From Anaerolineaceae bacterium (GTDB lineage: Bacteria; Chloroflexota; Anaerolineae; Aggregatilineales; Phototrophicaceae), in assembly GCA_002699585.1 (NCBI GenBank), contig PABP01000038.1, forward strand, positions 310,001 through 374,000: a stretch of DNA of 64,000 nucleotides, in the 5' to 3' direction. Under the pieces are notes generated by a model. It saw only the letters and a list, made by a program, of their open reading frames with translations. It did no database searches and had not been told where the DNA came from. Both the position numbers and the translations under genes were made by a program. Shown here piece by piece: positions 56,258-64,000 of the stretch (within the stretch, counting starts at the first letter, position 1; the number at the start of each line of letters is the position of its first letter).

Positions 56258-56965
56258 ATGTACAGGCGTAGTCATGGGAGCATCACATCACTAGTCACGA
56301 TTATTATCATCGGCGTCGTAGCTGGTATCTTATTCGTCACATTTGATAGCCAGCAACCAGGTGCACCCGATACCTCATCCGACGCTGCAATCAGCGCACA
56401 GATTACGCCAACCCTCCCTCAACAGCCGACACTAGCACCCAGCCTGCCACCAACGGAAGGCGCCGCCGAAGCACCTGTCAGCGATGTGGCAGAAACTGTC
56501 GCCCAGGAAACAGGCGCCAATATCCTCCTGCCGGAAATTCCCGAAGGCACCTCATTGTTTATCCCTAGCGCGGGGATATATGCGCCCATTGTGCAGGCCT
56601 ACCTAGATGGCAATAGTTGGGATGTCAGCCGCCTGGGCACAAATGTGGGTCATCTGGAAGGGACCGCGTGGTTTACTGAGCCGGGTAATGTGGTCCTGAG
56701 CGGGCATGTCGAGCTAGCCGATGGCCGCCAGGGCGTCTTCTCTAACCTGAACGATTTGCAGGTCAACGACATTATCGTGCTCAACAGCAACAATCAGGAA
56801 CGGCGCTACGTCATCACCAGCATCAGCAGCACGACGCCTGATGACCTAGAACCCGTGATGCCCTCCCCAGAAGACCGTCTGACGCTCATCACATGCGGCA
56901 ACTATGACTTCTTCCAGGATAGCTACCTCGAACGCTTGATTGTCGTCGCTGCACCGATCAGCTAG
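56258..56965 (+). CDS. Sortase
   Basis: A 235-residue transpeptidase that anchors proteins or joins pilins at the cell surface. Signal-anchor helix at residues 11-29 (SLVTIIIIGVVAGILFVTF), then a ~70-residue Pro/Thr/Glu/Ala-rich linker, then the sortase fold. Catalytic triad residues are His150 (VVLSGHVE), Cys213 (LTLITCGNYDF) and Arg226 (SYLERLIVV). Start at ATG 56258 with GGGGAG upstream. No LPxTG substrate was found in the window. Class is not decided; the TLxTC-type motif and size fit the D/E classes. Its presence fits a single-membrane envelope. Confidence 0.9.
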   Translation: MYRRSHGSITSLVTIIIIGVVAGILFVTFDSQQPGAPDTSSDAAISAQITPTLPQQPTLAPSLPPTEGAAEAPVSDVAETVAQETGANILLPEIPEGTSLFIPSAGIYAPIVQAYLDGNSWDVSRLGTNVGHLEGTAWFTEPGNVVLSGHVELADGRQGVFSNLNDLQVNDIIVLNSNNQERRYVITSISSTTPDDLEPVMPSPEDRLTLITCGNYDFFQDSYLERLIVVAAPIS

Positions 56966-56969
56966 AGCG

Positions 56970-57653
56970 ATGCTTCGTCGTATCTCGCAAGGCCTCACGA
57001 AAATGGCAACACGATTGCTTGATTTTGTCATTCAACGCCTTTGGTACGTGCTGCCCCATCGTCGCATTCAAATTAGCCTGAGTCCGGCAATGTGTATGCA
57101 CCTCTTGCAGCAGACAGCCCAACCCAGCGTCCGCCGCCTGGAACTGCGTAGTTTGTTCGTCCAGGGGCGGCGTTATGACATCGAACCCCGAAAACAATAC
57201 AGCTTCCGTATGACGACGACCCGCAAAATGGAAGGCTATATTCAGCGGCGGATTGTGCCATCAGCGGTCGTGACAGGCTTATTCACGGAAGATAATCAGC
57301 AAAGTACGCTTTTGCTGTCAGCACGGATGCGCCTACGCCACATCGTCGAAGCCATCGCATGGCCGACATTTTTCGCCTCGCTCATCATCTATATGCCCTG
57401 GGACCCGTTCCTCGTCGGCGGGTTGGTCATCACGCTATATGTTTCCGCGTGGATGGGCCATCGTTACCATGCCGCACTGGAAGCCCACGCCATGATGATC
57501 TTCATTCGCAAGGTGCTAGCCGAGCATGTGCAATCCGAGCCACCGCTGCTGGCCAATGATCGCGGTGATATCATCTATGACAATCAGGCCAAGCTAATGC
57601 AAACATGGGAACAACTCTACGAAGAAAAGCTACATTCCGCGGATACGGCATAG
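56970..57653 (+). CDS. Unknown membrane protein following the sortase
   Basis: Not recognised. 227 residues from ATG 56970 (4 bp after the sortase stop, weak AGAG site), a frame reaching back into sortase being rejected. A basic N-terminal half of about 120 residues, with beta-like pattern and few hydrophobics, is followed by two close membrane helices (about 128-170) and a C-terminal helical tail. The 4-bp spacing indicates co-translation with the sortase, so it may be a partner or a regulator of surface anchoring; inference only. It is convergent with alanine dehydrogenase. Confidence 0.6.
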   Translation: MLRRISQGLTKMATRLLDFVIQRLWYVLPHRRIQISLSPAMCMHLLQQTAQPSVRRLELRSLFVQGRRYDIEPRKQYSFRMTTTRKMEGYIQRRIVPSAVVTGLFTEDNQQSTLLLSARMRLRHIVEAIAWPTFFASLIIYMPWDPFLVGGLVITLYVSAWMGHRYHAALEAHAMMIFIRKVLAEHVQSEPPLLANDRGDIIYDNQAKLMQTWEQLYEEKLHSADTA

Positions 57654-57658
57654 CGGAA

Positions 57659-57688
57659 TAAAAAAGGCGCGACCGTAACAGCCACGCC
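57659..57688 (-). terminator. Rho-independent terminator of ald
   Basis: On the minus strand GGCGTG pairs with CGCGCC (57666-57688, one G-U), followed by TTTTTTATT, about 27 bp after the ald stop. Confidence 0.65.
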
Positions 57689-57714
57689 CTTCATGTTCAG
57701 GAGAGTAGGAATAA

Positions 57715-58845
57715 TTAGATCGTCACCATACTTTTCAGCGCATTTTCCGGTGATGTGTATTTCATGTCGAAGGCTTGCGCGACGGCCTGGTAAGTGAGAT
57801 GTCCGCCATAGGTATTCAGGCCCTTCAGCAGGCCGGGGTCCGCATGCAGCGCTGGGATGAGGCCCTTGTCGGCGATACGCAACATATAACGCAGGGTCGC
57901 ATTGGACAGCGCCAGACTGGACGTCCGCGGAACGGCACCGGGCATATTGGCGACACCATAATGCAGCACGCCATCGACCATAAAGGTTGGGTCGCTGTGT
58001 GTGGTCGGATGCGTGGTTTCGATGCATCCACCCTGATCAACAGCCACATCAACAATGACGCTGTTGCGCGGCATGGTCTTGAGCATCTCGCGCGTAATCA
58101 ATTTTGGTGCCCGCGCCCCAGCAATCAACACGCTGCCGATGACGGCATCTGACGTACGAATGACATCGGCAATATTGGCCGAGTTGGAATACAGGGTACT
58201 GAAGTTCCCCGGCATCACTTCATCCAGGTAACGTAACCGTTCCAGGTTGATGTCCAGCAGGGTGACCTGTGCGCCCATACCGAGCGCAATACGGGCGGCG
58301 TTGGTACCGACAGTACCGCCGCCCAGAATAGCCACCTGGGCCGGACGAACACCCGGAACGCCACCCATCAAGACGCCGCGACCATTTTCGTGTTTGGTCA
58401 AATAATGGGCGACGACCTGCGAAGCCATGCGTCCGGCGACCTCGCTCATGGGTTCCAGCAAGGGCAAGCGACCCTCGTCATCTTCGACTGTTTCGTAGGC
58501 CACACCAGCAACGCCGCTATCGCACATCGCTTTTGTCAGGGATTCTTCCGCTGCGAGGTGCAAATAGGTAAATAGAATCAGATCAGCCCGGAGAAAACCG
58601 TATTCACTGGGTTGAGGTTCTTTGACTTTGATGACCATCTCAGCGTCGCGCCACAGCCTATCGACCTCAGCGTAGATACTGGCCCCCGCATCGACATATT
58701 CACTATCGTCAAAGCTGCTGCCCGCACCGGCCCCAGCCTGCACCAACACCCGATGACCATGCCGGACCAATTCGCCGACGCCATCAGGCGGCAATGCAAC
58801 GCGATATTCGTCTTTTTTAACTTCTTTGGGGATGGCAATAATCAT
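57715..58845 (-). CDS. ald: Alanine dehydrogenase
   Basis: Reversible NAD-dependent oxidation of L-alanine to pyruvate and ammonia; 376 residues, as usual. Seen: MIIAIPKEVKKDEYRVALPPDGV with the substrate Arg, GAGAGSSFDDSEY, VIKVKEPQPSEY with catalytic Lys, FTYLHLAAE with catalytic His, the NAD fold AILGGGTVGTNAARIALGMGAQVTLLDIN, and VIVDVAVDQGGCIETTHPT with the catalytic Asp. Start at the ATG complementary to 58843-58845. The gene stands alone with its own terminator; a TACAAT -10 is visible upstream without a clear -35. Confidence 0.96.
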   Translation of the reverse strand: MIIAIPKEVKKDEYRVALPPDGVGELVRHGHRVLVQAGAGAGSSFDDSEYVDAGASIYAEVDRLWRDAEMVIKVKEPQPSEYGFLRADLILFTYLHLAAEESLTKAMCDSGVAGVAYETVEDDEGRLPLLEPMSEVAGRMASQVVAHYLTKHENGRGVLMGGVPGVRPAQVAILGGGTVGTNAARIALGMGAQVTLLDINLERLRYLDEVMPGNFSTLYSNSANIADVIRTSDAVIGSVLIAGARAPKLITREMLKTMPRNSVIVDVAVDQGGCIETTHPTTHSDPTFMVDGVLHYGVANMPGAVPRTSSLALSNATLRYMLRIADKGLIPALHADPGLLKGLNTYGGHLTYQAVAQAFDMKYTSPENALKSMVTI

Positions 58846-59200
58846 GACTAAACTCTTTTCTATAAACAAGCCACTGATGAGCTATTGTACAGTATGCTGC
58901 ATAAAATGGGGATTAATGTTGGCAAACTGCACAGGTAGCCCATTCAATCGCTAGAAATCTGTAAAAATGACCGACTGGTATCCGCAAAAGCACGCCATAA
59001 GCCATCAAATTGCAGTATGATAGGATTTGTAAAAGCATACCTTTGCTTATTGCCTTTACTATAAATTGAAGTGTGCCCCTGGTCGCCTTACAATCATCAT
59101 GTCCATTGGGGACGCATTTCAGGTAATAACGAACAGCTATCATCAACAAATGATTTCCGGGCAGTGACAAACGCAAACCGCCCGGTGCTAGGACGACACG
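58846..59200. other. 355-bp divergent intergenic region (ald / sua5)
   Basis: No gene, RNA or clear repeat. Contains TACAAT toward ald and TATAAA (59060-59065) toward the sua5 gene, without convincing -35 elements. Confidence 0.5.
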
Positions 59201-60259
59201 ATGCCCTACGTGGCAGATACCTTTATTGCCCAAATTGATACAGATTCCGGTTCGCCGGAGACCATTGCCCTGGCTGGCGACATCATTCGTCAGGGCGGCC
59301 TGGTCGCATTCCCGACGGAAACAGTCTATGGGTTGGGTGCGAACGCCTTTGATGAGGCGGCTATCAACCGGATTTTTGAGGCCAAGCAACGGCCAGCCAA
59401 TGACCCGATCATCGTGCATATCGCCATACCGGAAAACATCTTTGCCGTTGCGCGCGATGTCCCCGACGTCGCGGCTACCCTGGCCCAGATCTTCTGGCCT
59501 GGCCCGCTGACGTTGATTCTGAAAAAGAACGACGCCATACCAGGGAACGTCACAGCCAACCGCGACACGGTCGCGGTACGCATCCCGAACCACCCGGTCG
59601 CGCTCAGTTTGCTGCGGACAGCAGGCGTGCCCATCGGGGCGCCCAGTGCCAACCGCTTCAGTCGCCCTAGCCCGACCCGTGCTGAGCATGTGCTCAATGA
59701 TTTAGCGGGCAGCGTCGACGTGGTACTGGACAGCGGCAACACCCCTATCGGCGTAGAATCAACCATCATCGACCTGACATCACCCAGGCCGCGCTTGCTG
59801 CGCCCCGGCGGCACATCCCTGGAAGCCCTGCGCGAGCATCTGCCGGATATTGACTATCAACCGCAGTACATCGCGGATAATCAGAGTGCCCCGGCCCCAG
59901 GGTCGCTGCTAAAGCATTATGCTCCCCAGGCAGCGGTCACATTATATGAAGGTGAACGGCGCGCCACCATTGCGCGTATGCACGAGGTCGCTAGCGAACA
60001 AATCGCCAAGGGCCAAAAAGTCGGCTTGCTGCTGAGTGACGCGGACATCGGCCACTTTGAAGACCTGCACGTCGAAATCGCCACCCTGGGTGACAGCGAA
60101 AGCACCTCAGCGGCACGGCTCTATCAAGCGCTACGCGAGCTAGACACAACGGGTGCCGATGTCATTCTGGCGCGCGCACCTCGCAGTACAGGCCTCGGTC
60201 TGGCCATCCGTGATCGGCTCATACGGGCTGCGGAAGGTCGCCTCGTCACAGTCGAATAA
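59201..60259 (+). CDS. L-threonylcarbamoyladenylate synthase (Sua5 type)
   Basis: Makes threonylcarbamoyl-AMP from threonine, bicarbonate and ATP for the t6A37 tRNA modification. 352 residues, the two-domain Sua5 form. N-terminal YrdC/TsaC domain (about 1-215): LVAFPTETVYGLGANAFDE, KQRPANDPIIVHI, FWPGPLTLIL, VAVRIPNHPVAL, GAPSANRFSRPSPT and VESTIIDL. The linker APGSLLKHYAP leads to the C-terminal Sua5 domain (about 235-352). No ribosome site is strong (GCTAGGACGACACG). t6A partners TsaB/D/E are not in the window. Downstream is the LuxR-type gene. Confidence 0.95.
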   Translation: MPYVADTFIAQIDTDSGSPETIALAGDIIRQGGLVAFPTETVYGLGANAFDEAAINRIFEAKQRPANDPIIVHIAIPENIFAVARDVPDVAATLAQIFWPGPLTLILKKNDAIPGNVTANRDTVAVRIPNHPVALSLLRTAGVPIGAPSANRFSRPSPTRAEHVLNDLAGSVDVVLDSGNTPIGVESTIIDLTSPRPRLLRPGGTSLEALREHLPDIDYQPQYIADNQSAPAPGSLLKHYAPQAAVTLYEGERRATIARMHEVASEQIAKGQKVGLLLSDADIGHFEDLHVEIATLGDSESTSAARLYQALRELDTTGADVILARAPRSTGLGLAIRDRLIRAAEGRLVTVE

Positions 60260-60343
60260 GCACAGCAATTTAAAGAAACTTACGCGATTCCGACATTTAG
60301 CGCGTACCCTAGCCAGACGATCCACTTACGCTCAGGCTTTGCC

Positions 60344-60976
60344 ATGCTGCGCATCCTCGTCATCGCTGATGACTTACTGGCCCGCACCGGCCTCACATCG
60401 TTACTAGAAACGGTCAGCGACTATACCGTCGTTGGGCAGGTTAGCGGCGGCCCGCAACTGGTCGATGATGTTGAAATTTACGAGCCGGATGTCCTGCTCT
60501 ATGATTTGGGTTGGACACCCCAAAATGCCCTCGTTACCTTAACTGCTCTGGGTGATCTGGAACTGCCCTTACTCGCCCTCATTCCTACAGAGCAAGACCT
60601 CAGCCTGGTCATGAGCGCCGTCGCCACCTATATCAACATTGGCGTTATCCTACGAGACAGCAGCAGCGAGGTGCTCACCAGCGCCCTATCGGCTGTAGCC
60701 AGCGGCCTGACCGTGCTCGATAGCACATTTGCCTTAAGCGGCCTGGGTGATACGAACCTGAGTGTGCCATCTCTCAATGAAGACCTGACCTCCCGCGAAG
60801 ATGACGTGCTGCAACTATTGGCGAAAGGCATGACCAATAAAGCCATTGCCCACGCCCTGGGCATCACCGACCATACTGTCAAGTTCCATGTGAATGCCAT
60901 CATGGGCAAACTCAGTGCCCAGAGCCGGACAGAAGCGGTCGTCCAGGCCGCGCGTTCCGGGCTAATTAAGCTGTAG
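60344..60976 (+). CDS. LuxR/NarL-type response regulator with atypical receiver
   Basis: A 210-residue transcription factor. C-terminal GerE/LuxR helix-turn-helix: LTSREDDVLQLLAKGMTNKAIAHALGITDHTVKFHVNAIMGKLSAQSRTEAVVQAARSGLI, complete. N-terminal receiver (about 1-120): acidic pair Asp9/Asp10 and candidate phospho-acceptor Asp54 (LLYDLGW) are kept, Thr82 is plausible, but the invariant Lys is Arg104 (GVILRDSS). No histidine kinase is encoded nearby. So either an orphan regulator phosphorylated elsewhere or a receiver controlled without phosphorylation. A likely target is the downstream protease pair, by position only. Confidence 0.88.
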   Translation: MLRILVIADDLLARTGLTSLLETVSDYTVVGQVSGGPQLVDDVEIYEPDVLLYDLGWTPQNALVTLTALGDLELPLLALIPTEQDLSLVMSAVATYINIGVILRDSSSEVLTSALSAVASGLTVLDSTFALSGLGDTNLSVPSLNEDLTSREDDVLQLLAKGMTNKAIAHALGITDHTVKFHVNAIMGKLSAQSRTEAVVQAARSGLIKL

Positions 60977-60997
60977 GGAGCGGCCAACCACTCCCTA
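60974..60997 (+). repeat. 7-bp hairpin overlapping the regulator stop codon
   Basis: TAGGGAG (60974-60980) and CTCCCTA (60991-60997), 10-nt loop, no T-run. Weak terminator at best. Confidence 0.4.
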
Positions 60998-61096
60998 GAC
61001 CTACCCATTGGTTTAGGCTGTCCCTGCCCGTTGGGGTCGTGCCCGGATACAGCCGCCTGTGGCAAGATAGGTTCATCCAATTTGAAAGGATGAAAC

Positions 61097-62155
61097 ATGG
61101 TACAAATTTTAGAAGATCTTTCTAACGCGATGGCTACTACGGTCGAGCAGCTTGCTCCCGCCATCGTCACCGTCGATGCTCGGCGTCGCCTGCCCGCAAC
61201 AGGCGTGATCCACAGCGCTGATGGCATCATCGTAACCGCCCACCACATCGTCGAACGCGACGAAAGCATTTCTATCATCACCCAGGATGGCAAGCGCCAC
61301 GATGCAACCCTCGTAGGCCGCGACCCACGCAATGATCTGGCTGTGCTGCGCGTCAATGCCAGCAACCTGACCAGCGTCACCTGGGGCGCGGAAGATGACC
61401 TCAAAGTGGGCAACCTTGTGCTGGCCCTGGGTAAACCGGGCGATCAAGTCCAGGCGACCCTGGGCGTCGTCAGTGCGCTCGTCGAGGGCAATCCCTCGCG
61501 GGAAAAACGCAAAAATGGCGAGGATTGGCGTGAACGGCGTCGGGAACGGCGCGGTCGTGGTCGGCGCGGTATGCACGGGCCTGACCATGAGCATCACGAG
61601 GGTCATGGACATGGTGACCCACGTCACGAGTTCCGTCATGAAATGCGTCGGATGCGCCGCCGCATGATGGGCATGGCCCTGGCCGATGGTCATATCGCCA
61701 CCGATGTGGTGATGTACCCTGGCTTCAGCGGTGGCCCACTGGTCAGTGGCGACGGCAAAGTCTACGGCATCAACACCAGCGGTTTTGGTCGCGGCGTCAG
61801 CCTGAGCGTGCCCGTCAAAACTATCGACAGCACCATCAGCACCTTGTTGGCTCATGGCCGCATGCGTCAGGGCTTCCTGGGTGTGGGCGTACAGCCCGTG
61901 CGCCTGCCGGAAGGCCTGGTCGAAGATCAGGAAACGGGGCTGTTGGTCGTATCTGTCGATCAGGATAGCCCGGCTGGGCAAGCGGGTATCATCGTCGGTG
62001 ACATCATCGTCACGCTCGACGAAGAATCGGTTTCCCAGGTGGATGAACTGCTCAGCTTGCTAACGGGCGACCGTGTCGGCCAGGAACTGCCGATTGAGAT
62101 CGTGCGCGGCGGCGAAATGCGCGACATGACCGTCACCATCGCTGAGCGCGTCTAA
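61097..62155 (+). CDS. Trypsin-like serine protease with PDZ domain, no signal peptide
   Basis: HtrA/Do-type chymotrypsin fold of 352 residues. Catalytic residues are His50 (VTAHHIVE), Asp80 (RNDLAVL) and Ser211 (PGFSGGPL). PDZ domain from about 258 (FLGVGVQP, DSPAGQAGIIVGDIIVTLDEE). Between strands of the protease (residues about 135-192) is an unusual insertion: first Arg/Glu-rich, then His-rich (HEHHEGHGHGD-like), then Arg/Met-rich. There is no signal peptide or membrane helix, unlike most HtrA proteins, so a cytoplasmic location is expected. AAAGGATGAAAC precedes the ATG. A terminator follows, then the related protease at 62265. Confidence 0.9.
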   Translation: MVQILEDLSNAMATTVEQLAPAIVTVDARRRLPATGVIHSADGIIVTAHHIVERDESISIITQDGKRHDATLVGRDPRNDLAVLRVNASNLTSVTWGAEDDLKVGNLVLALGKPGDQVQATLGVVSALVEGNPSREKRKNGEDWRERRRERRGRGRRGMHGPDHEHHEGHGHGDPRHEFRHEMRRMRRRMMGMALADGHIATDVVMYPGFSGGPLVSGDGKVYGINTSGFGRGVSLSVPVKTIDSTISTLLAHGRMRQGFLGVGVQPVRLPEGLVEDQETGLLVVSVDQDSPAGQAGIIVGDIIVTLDEESVSQVDELLSLLTGDRVGQELPIEIVRGGEMRDMTVTIAERV

Positions 62156-62183
62156 CTTCAATTCGAATTCTCCTTCCAACAAC

Positions 62184-62213
62184 AGGGCGTGTCGCAAGAT
62201 GCGCCCCCTTTTT
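62184..62213 (+). terminator. Rho-independent terminator between the two proteases
   Basis: GGGCGTGT (62185-62192) and ATGCGCCC (62199-62206), with G-U pairs, followed by CCTTTTTCTC. Confidence 0.7.
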
Positions 62214-62264
62214 CTCTATCTGAAATCTCTATCTTCCAGCTGTCATTGTGAAAAGGACGTTCTT

Positions 62265-62924
62265 ATGACACGTATCTGGCAGCAAATCAATCAAGCTCAG
62301 GCGGCTTTAGTCGAGCAAGTGGGCCAAAGCGTGGTCCGTATTTACAGCGGTGACGATGGCATCGGCGCGGGCATGGTCTGGCAGGCAGATGGCATCATCG
62401 TGACCAATGCGCACGTCGTCGCCGACCGCAATGGGTTGCGGCAAAATCTGGCGGTGGAACTGCGCGACGGGGCGTTATTTGACGCCCAGGTGCTGGGCTA
62501 TGACTTGCGCGGTGATGTGGCTGTGCTGCACATCGATGAGAACAATCTAGCCCCTGTCAGCGCAAAATATGATGTTCAACTACAACCGGGCCAATACGTC
62601 ATGGCGCTTGGTCACCCCTGGGGGATGGTCGATGCCGTTACGGGCGGCGTGGTCATCGGCACGGGGAACAATCTGCCGGAGTTACGCGACCACCGTAATT
62701 GGATCGCGCTCGATCTCAAGATGCGACCCGGCCACAGCGGCGGACCGCTGTTCAATGCCTTTGGTCAGATTGTGGGTATGAACACCATGATCCAGGGACC
62801 GGAAGTGAGTTTCGCTATCCCGGCTGGTGTCATCCAGAGCTATGTGGACGATGTGCTCACGCAGGGCGTACCGGATACGCAGGCCGCCTCATATCAACCA
62901 GATGACGATGTGACGCTGGTCTAA
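62265..62924 (+). CDS. Trypsin-like serine protease, no PDZ, no signal peptide
   Basis: A 219-residue chymotrypsin-fold protease. Catalytic residues are His50 (VTNAHVVA), Asp84 (RGDVAVL) and Ser158 (GHSGGPL). It resembles the preceding gene without the PDZ domain and without the charged insertion, so the two probably came from a duplication. Start at ATG 62265, 5 nt after AAAAGGACG; a longer frame from 62199 begins inside the terminator. No export signal. It ends at a strong terminator. Substrates unknown. Confidence 0.88.
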   Translation: MTRIWQQINQAQAALVEQVGQSVVRIYSGDDGIGAGMVWQADGIIVTNAHVVADRNGLRQNLAVELRDGALFDAQVLGYDLRGDVAVLHIDENNLAPVSAKYDVQLQPGQYVMALGHPWGMVDAVTGGVVIGTGNNLPELRDHRNWIALDLKMRPGHSGGPLFNAFGQIVGMNTMIQGPEVSFAIPAGVIQSYVDDVLTQGVPDTQAASYQPDDDVTLV

Positions 62925-62944
62925 GCCGTATCGTATGGAAATAG

Positions 62945-62980
62945 AAAAGGCGCACCCGGTTGGATGCGCCTTTTTTGTTG
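62945..62980. terminator. Bidirectional rho-independent terminator
   Basis: AAAAGGCGCA (62945-62954) and TGCGCCTTTT (62965-62974) with a T-run on the plus strand, between the protease and the convergent MBL gene. Confidence 0.88.
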
Positions 62981-62986
62981 CTTTTT

Positions 62987-63928
62987 TTAGAAGGCGACCG
63001 GGACCCACTGGTAGCCTTCACCTTGCCGCGCAACGTACCCCAGGCCAGGGAACGGGAAATGATAGCCCATTGTCTGCAGTTTCTCAGTCGCAGCCCGGTC
63101 GAGCAAGGCTTGACGCGATTCCACAGCCAATGCAGGGTCAGTATCGAACCGGGCATGCCAGGTCGGGTTGGGTAGCGTGGCGTAAGCGTTCAAGGCAGCA
63201 TCGACCACATGCAGCAGTTGGGCATCGCCGGATGATATATGGAACGACATATGCCCCGGCGTGTGTCCCGGTGTATAGACGGCCTGTACACCGGGGATGA
63301 TTTCCGCATCAGCAGCGTAGAAGGCAATCTGGTCATTATCGAGTGCAGGTTGAATCGCCGCCTGCGCGGAACCGACGACATTGCTAGCGGCAGTCTGCAT
63401 ATAGTCGTATTCTGGCTGCGGGAAATGCACCAGCGCGTTGGGGTACGTCAAAGCGCCGCCTGATAACAAGCCGCCGACATGGTCGCCGTGATAGTGCGAA
63501 ATCAATACATCGGTGACATTTTCCGTGCCGATGCCAAGGTCATTGATCGTGCGTGCAAGGCGCGCACCTGTGCCCGTATCGAATACGGCGACCGTATCGC
63601 CACTGAGCATGATGAGGTTAAGTACGGCGGTATTGACGCTGTTATTGGGGGTTAAAACATGGAGGTTATCAAAAAAAGCGATGACATCCTCGGCGGGCTG
63701 ATTGCTGCCGAAGATGGTAGCATCAAGCTGAAAAGCTGTGTCACTGACGACGATGAGGTCGGCATCACCGAGCTTGAAGCGATAATAGACATTGTTGCTG
63801 GCATCGGTTGCACTGATCTGGGCATGGGCAATTCCGGGTGCGACCTGTAGCAAGCCTGCCCCCAGCGCAGCCAACCCCGCCCCACGCAACCATTCTCGGC
63901 GCGTTATTCCAACAGATTGATGGCTCAT
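62987..63928 (-). CDS. Tat-exported MBL-fold hydrolase
   Basis: A 313-residue exported metallo-beta-lactamase-fold enzyme. The N-terminus GITRREWLRGAGLAALGAGLL is a twin-arginine signal, with cleavage near AHAQ, so it is folded before export and probably loads metal in the cytoplasm. The metal motif is ISHYHGDHVGG, with later ligands in YTPGHTPGHMSFH and HVVDAALN. The group resembles lactonase-like or beta-lactamase-like MBLs; no class can be assigned. AAGGAGAG precedes the ATG. Upstream is a 9-bp inverted repeat (63946-63969). Whether it is a resistance enzyme is not supported. Confidence 0.9.
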   Translation of the reverse strand: MSHQSVGITRREWLRGAGLAALGAGLLQVAPGIAHAQISATDASNNVYYRFKLGDADLIVVSDTAFQLDATIFGSNQPAEDVIAFFDNLHVLTPNNSVNTAVLNLIMLSGDTVAVFDTGTGARLARTINDLGIGTENVTDVLISHYHGDHVGGLLSGGALTYPNALVHFPQPEYDYMQTAASNVVGSAQAAIQPALDNDQIAFYAADAEIIPGVQAVYTPGHTPGHMSFHISSGDAQLLHVVDAALNAYATLPNPTWHARFDTDPALAVESRQALLDRAATEKLQTMGYHFPFPGLGYVARQGEGYQWVPVAF

Positions 63929-63945
63929 ACACGTCTCTCCTTCTG

Positions 63946-63969
63946 CATACAGTCATCTTCGACTGTATG
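63946..63969. promoter_or_regulatory. 9-bp inverted repeat upstream of the Tat-MBL gene
   Basis: CATACAGTC (63946-63954) and GACTGTATG (63961-63969), 6-nt loop, 18 bp before the start codon and overlapping the likely promoter/leader. Candidate repressor site or leader hairpin. Confidence 0.5.
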
Positions 63970-64000
63970 AGCAAGATATTGCGGAGTTGTAAATTCTAGA

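Noticed and set aside
58913-59689. 258-codon minus-strand open frame over the sua5 5' half
   Set aside because: Overlaps the conserved YrdC domain in antisense and has no plausible start or motif.

Overview
The window reads as a chromosomal stretch of a Chloroflexota-like bacterium, probably near the Anaerolineae; that placement is an inference from protein character and gene order, and no rRNA or marker tree was available. Supporting signs are a fused GlyQ-GlyS glycyl-tRNA synthetase, a glyQS-dnaG-rpoD order, a DnaG zinc site of the CxxxC type, many TPR and SH3-like secreted proteins, a sortase and lipoproteins. There is no phage, insertion sequence, CRISPR array, rRNA or tRNA that I can support. 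Almost all of the sequence is ordinary coding DNA on both strands.

Layout. 1-8.4 kb: a nucleotide-sugar pyrophosphorylase (cut by the window edge), an MBL hydrolase, a lipoprotein, a small unknown protein, an ABC exporter, a secreted SH3 protein, a phosphoesterase and a peptidyl-tRNA hydrolase fused to TPRs. 8.5-14.8 kb: mfd, a YbaK-type deacylase, a macrodomain protein, a MarR regulator and a DMT transporter. 14.8-32.7 kb (minus strand): a complete 14-gene nuoABCDEF-[TPR gene]-GHIJKLMN operon for NADH:quinone oxidoreductase, ending in a strong terminator. 33-37.8 kb: a tyrosine phosphatase, an alpha/beta hydrolase, a two-gene TadE-like surface module and a Nudix-GNAT fusion. 37.9-45 kb (minus): glyQS, dnaG and the primary sigma factor. 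45.2-50 kb: an unknown gene, a phosphoribosyltransferase-like gene, two GT4 glycosyltransferases and an unknown gene. 50.1-55.5 kb (minus): an ECF sigma factor, a putative anti-sigma factor, a strongly structured intergenic element, then rpoB alone with its own terminator and no rpoC behind it. 55.6-64 kb: a SWIM protein, a sortase and membrane partner, alanine dehydrogenase, Sua5, a LuxR-type regulator with an atypical receiver, two cytoplasmic-looking trypsin-like proteases and a Tat-exported MBL protein.

Most unusual: complex I carries family-atypical additions in its membrane arm. NuoJ has about 275 extra residues, including a DUF4397-like domain, in its last extracytoplasmic loop. NuoL has about 165 extra residues, very acidic and His-containing, in a loop predicted on the same side, plus a second His-rich loop. 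NuoH has extra membrane segments at both ends, and an acidic TPR protein is encoded between nuoF and nuoG. Together they suggest a remodelled outer face of complex I. Second is the rpoB locus: rpoB is separated from rpoC, starts at TTG, and is preceded by a 123-bp nested inverted repeat and a possible attenuator.

Starts were chosen from visible ribosome binding sites, promoter positions and family lengths, and often differ from the longest open frame. All family assignments are from reading the sequence; no database search was run.
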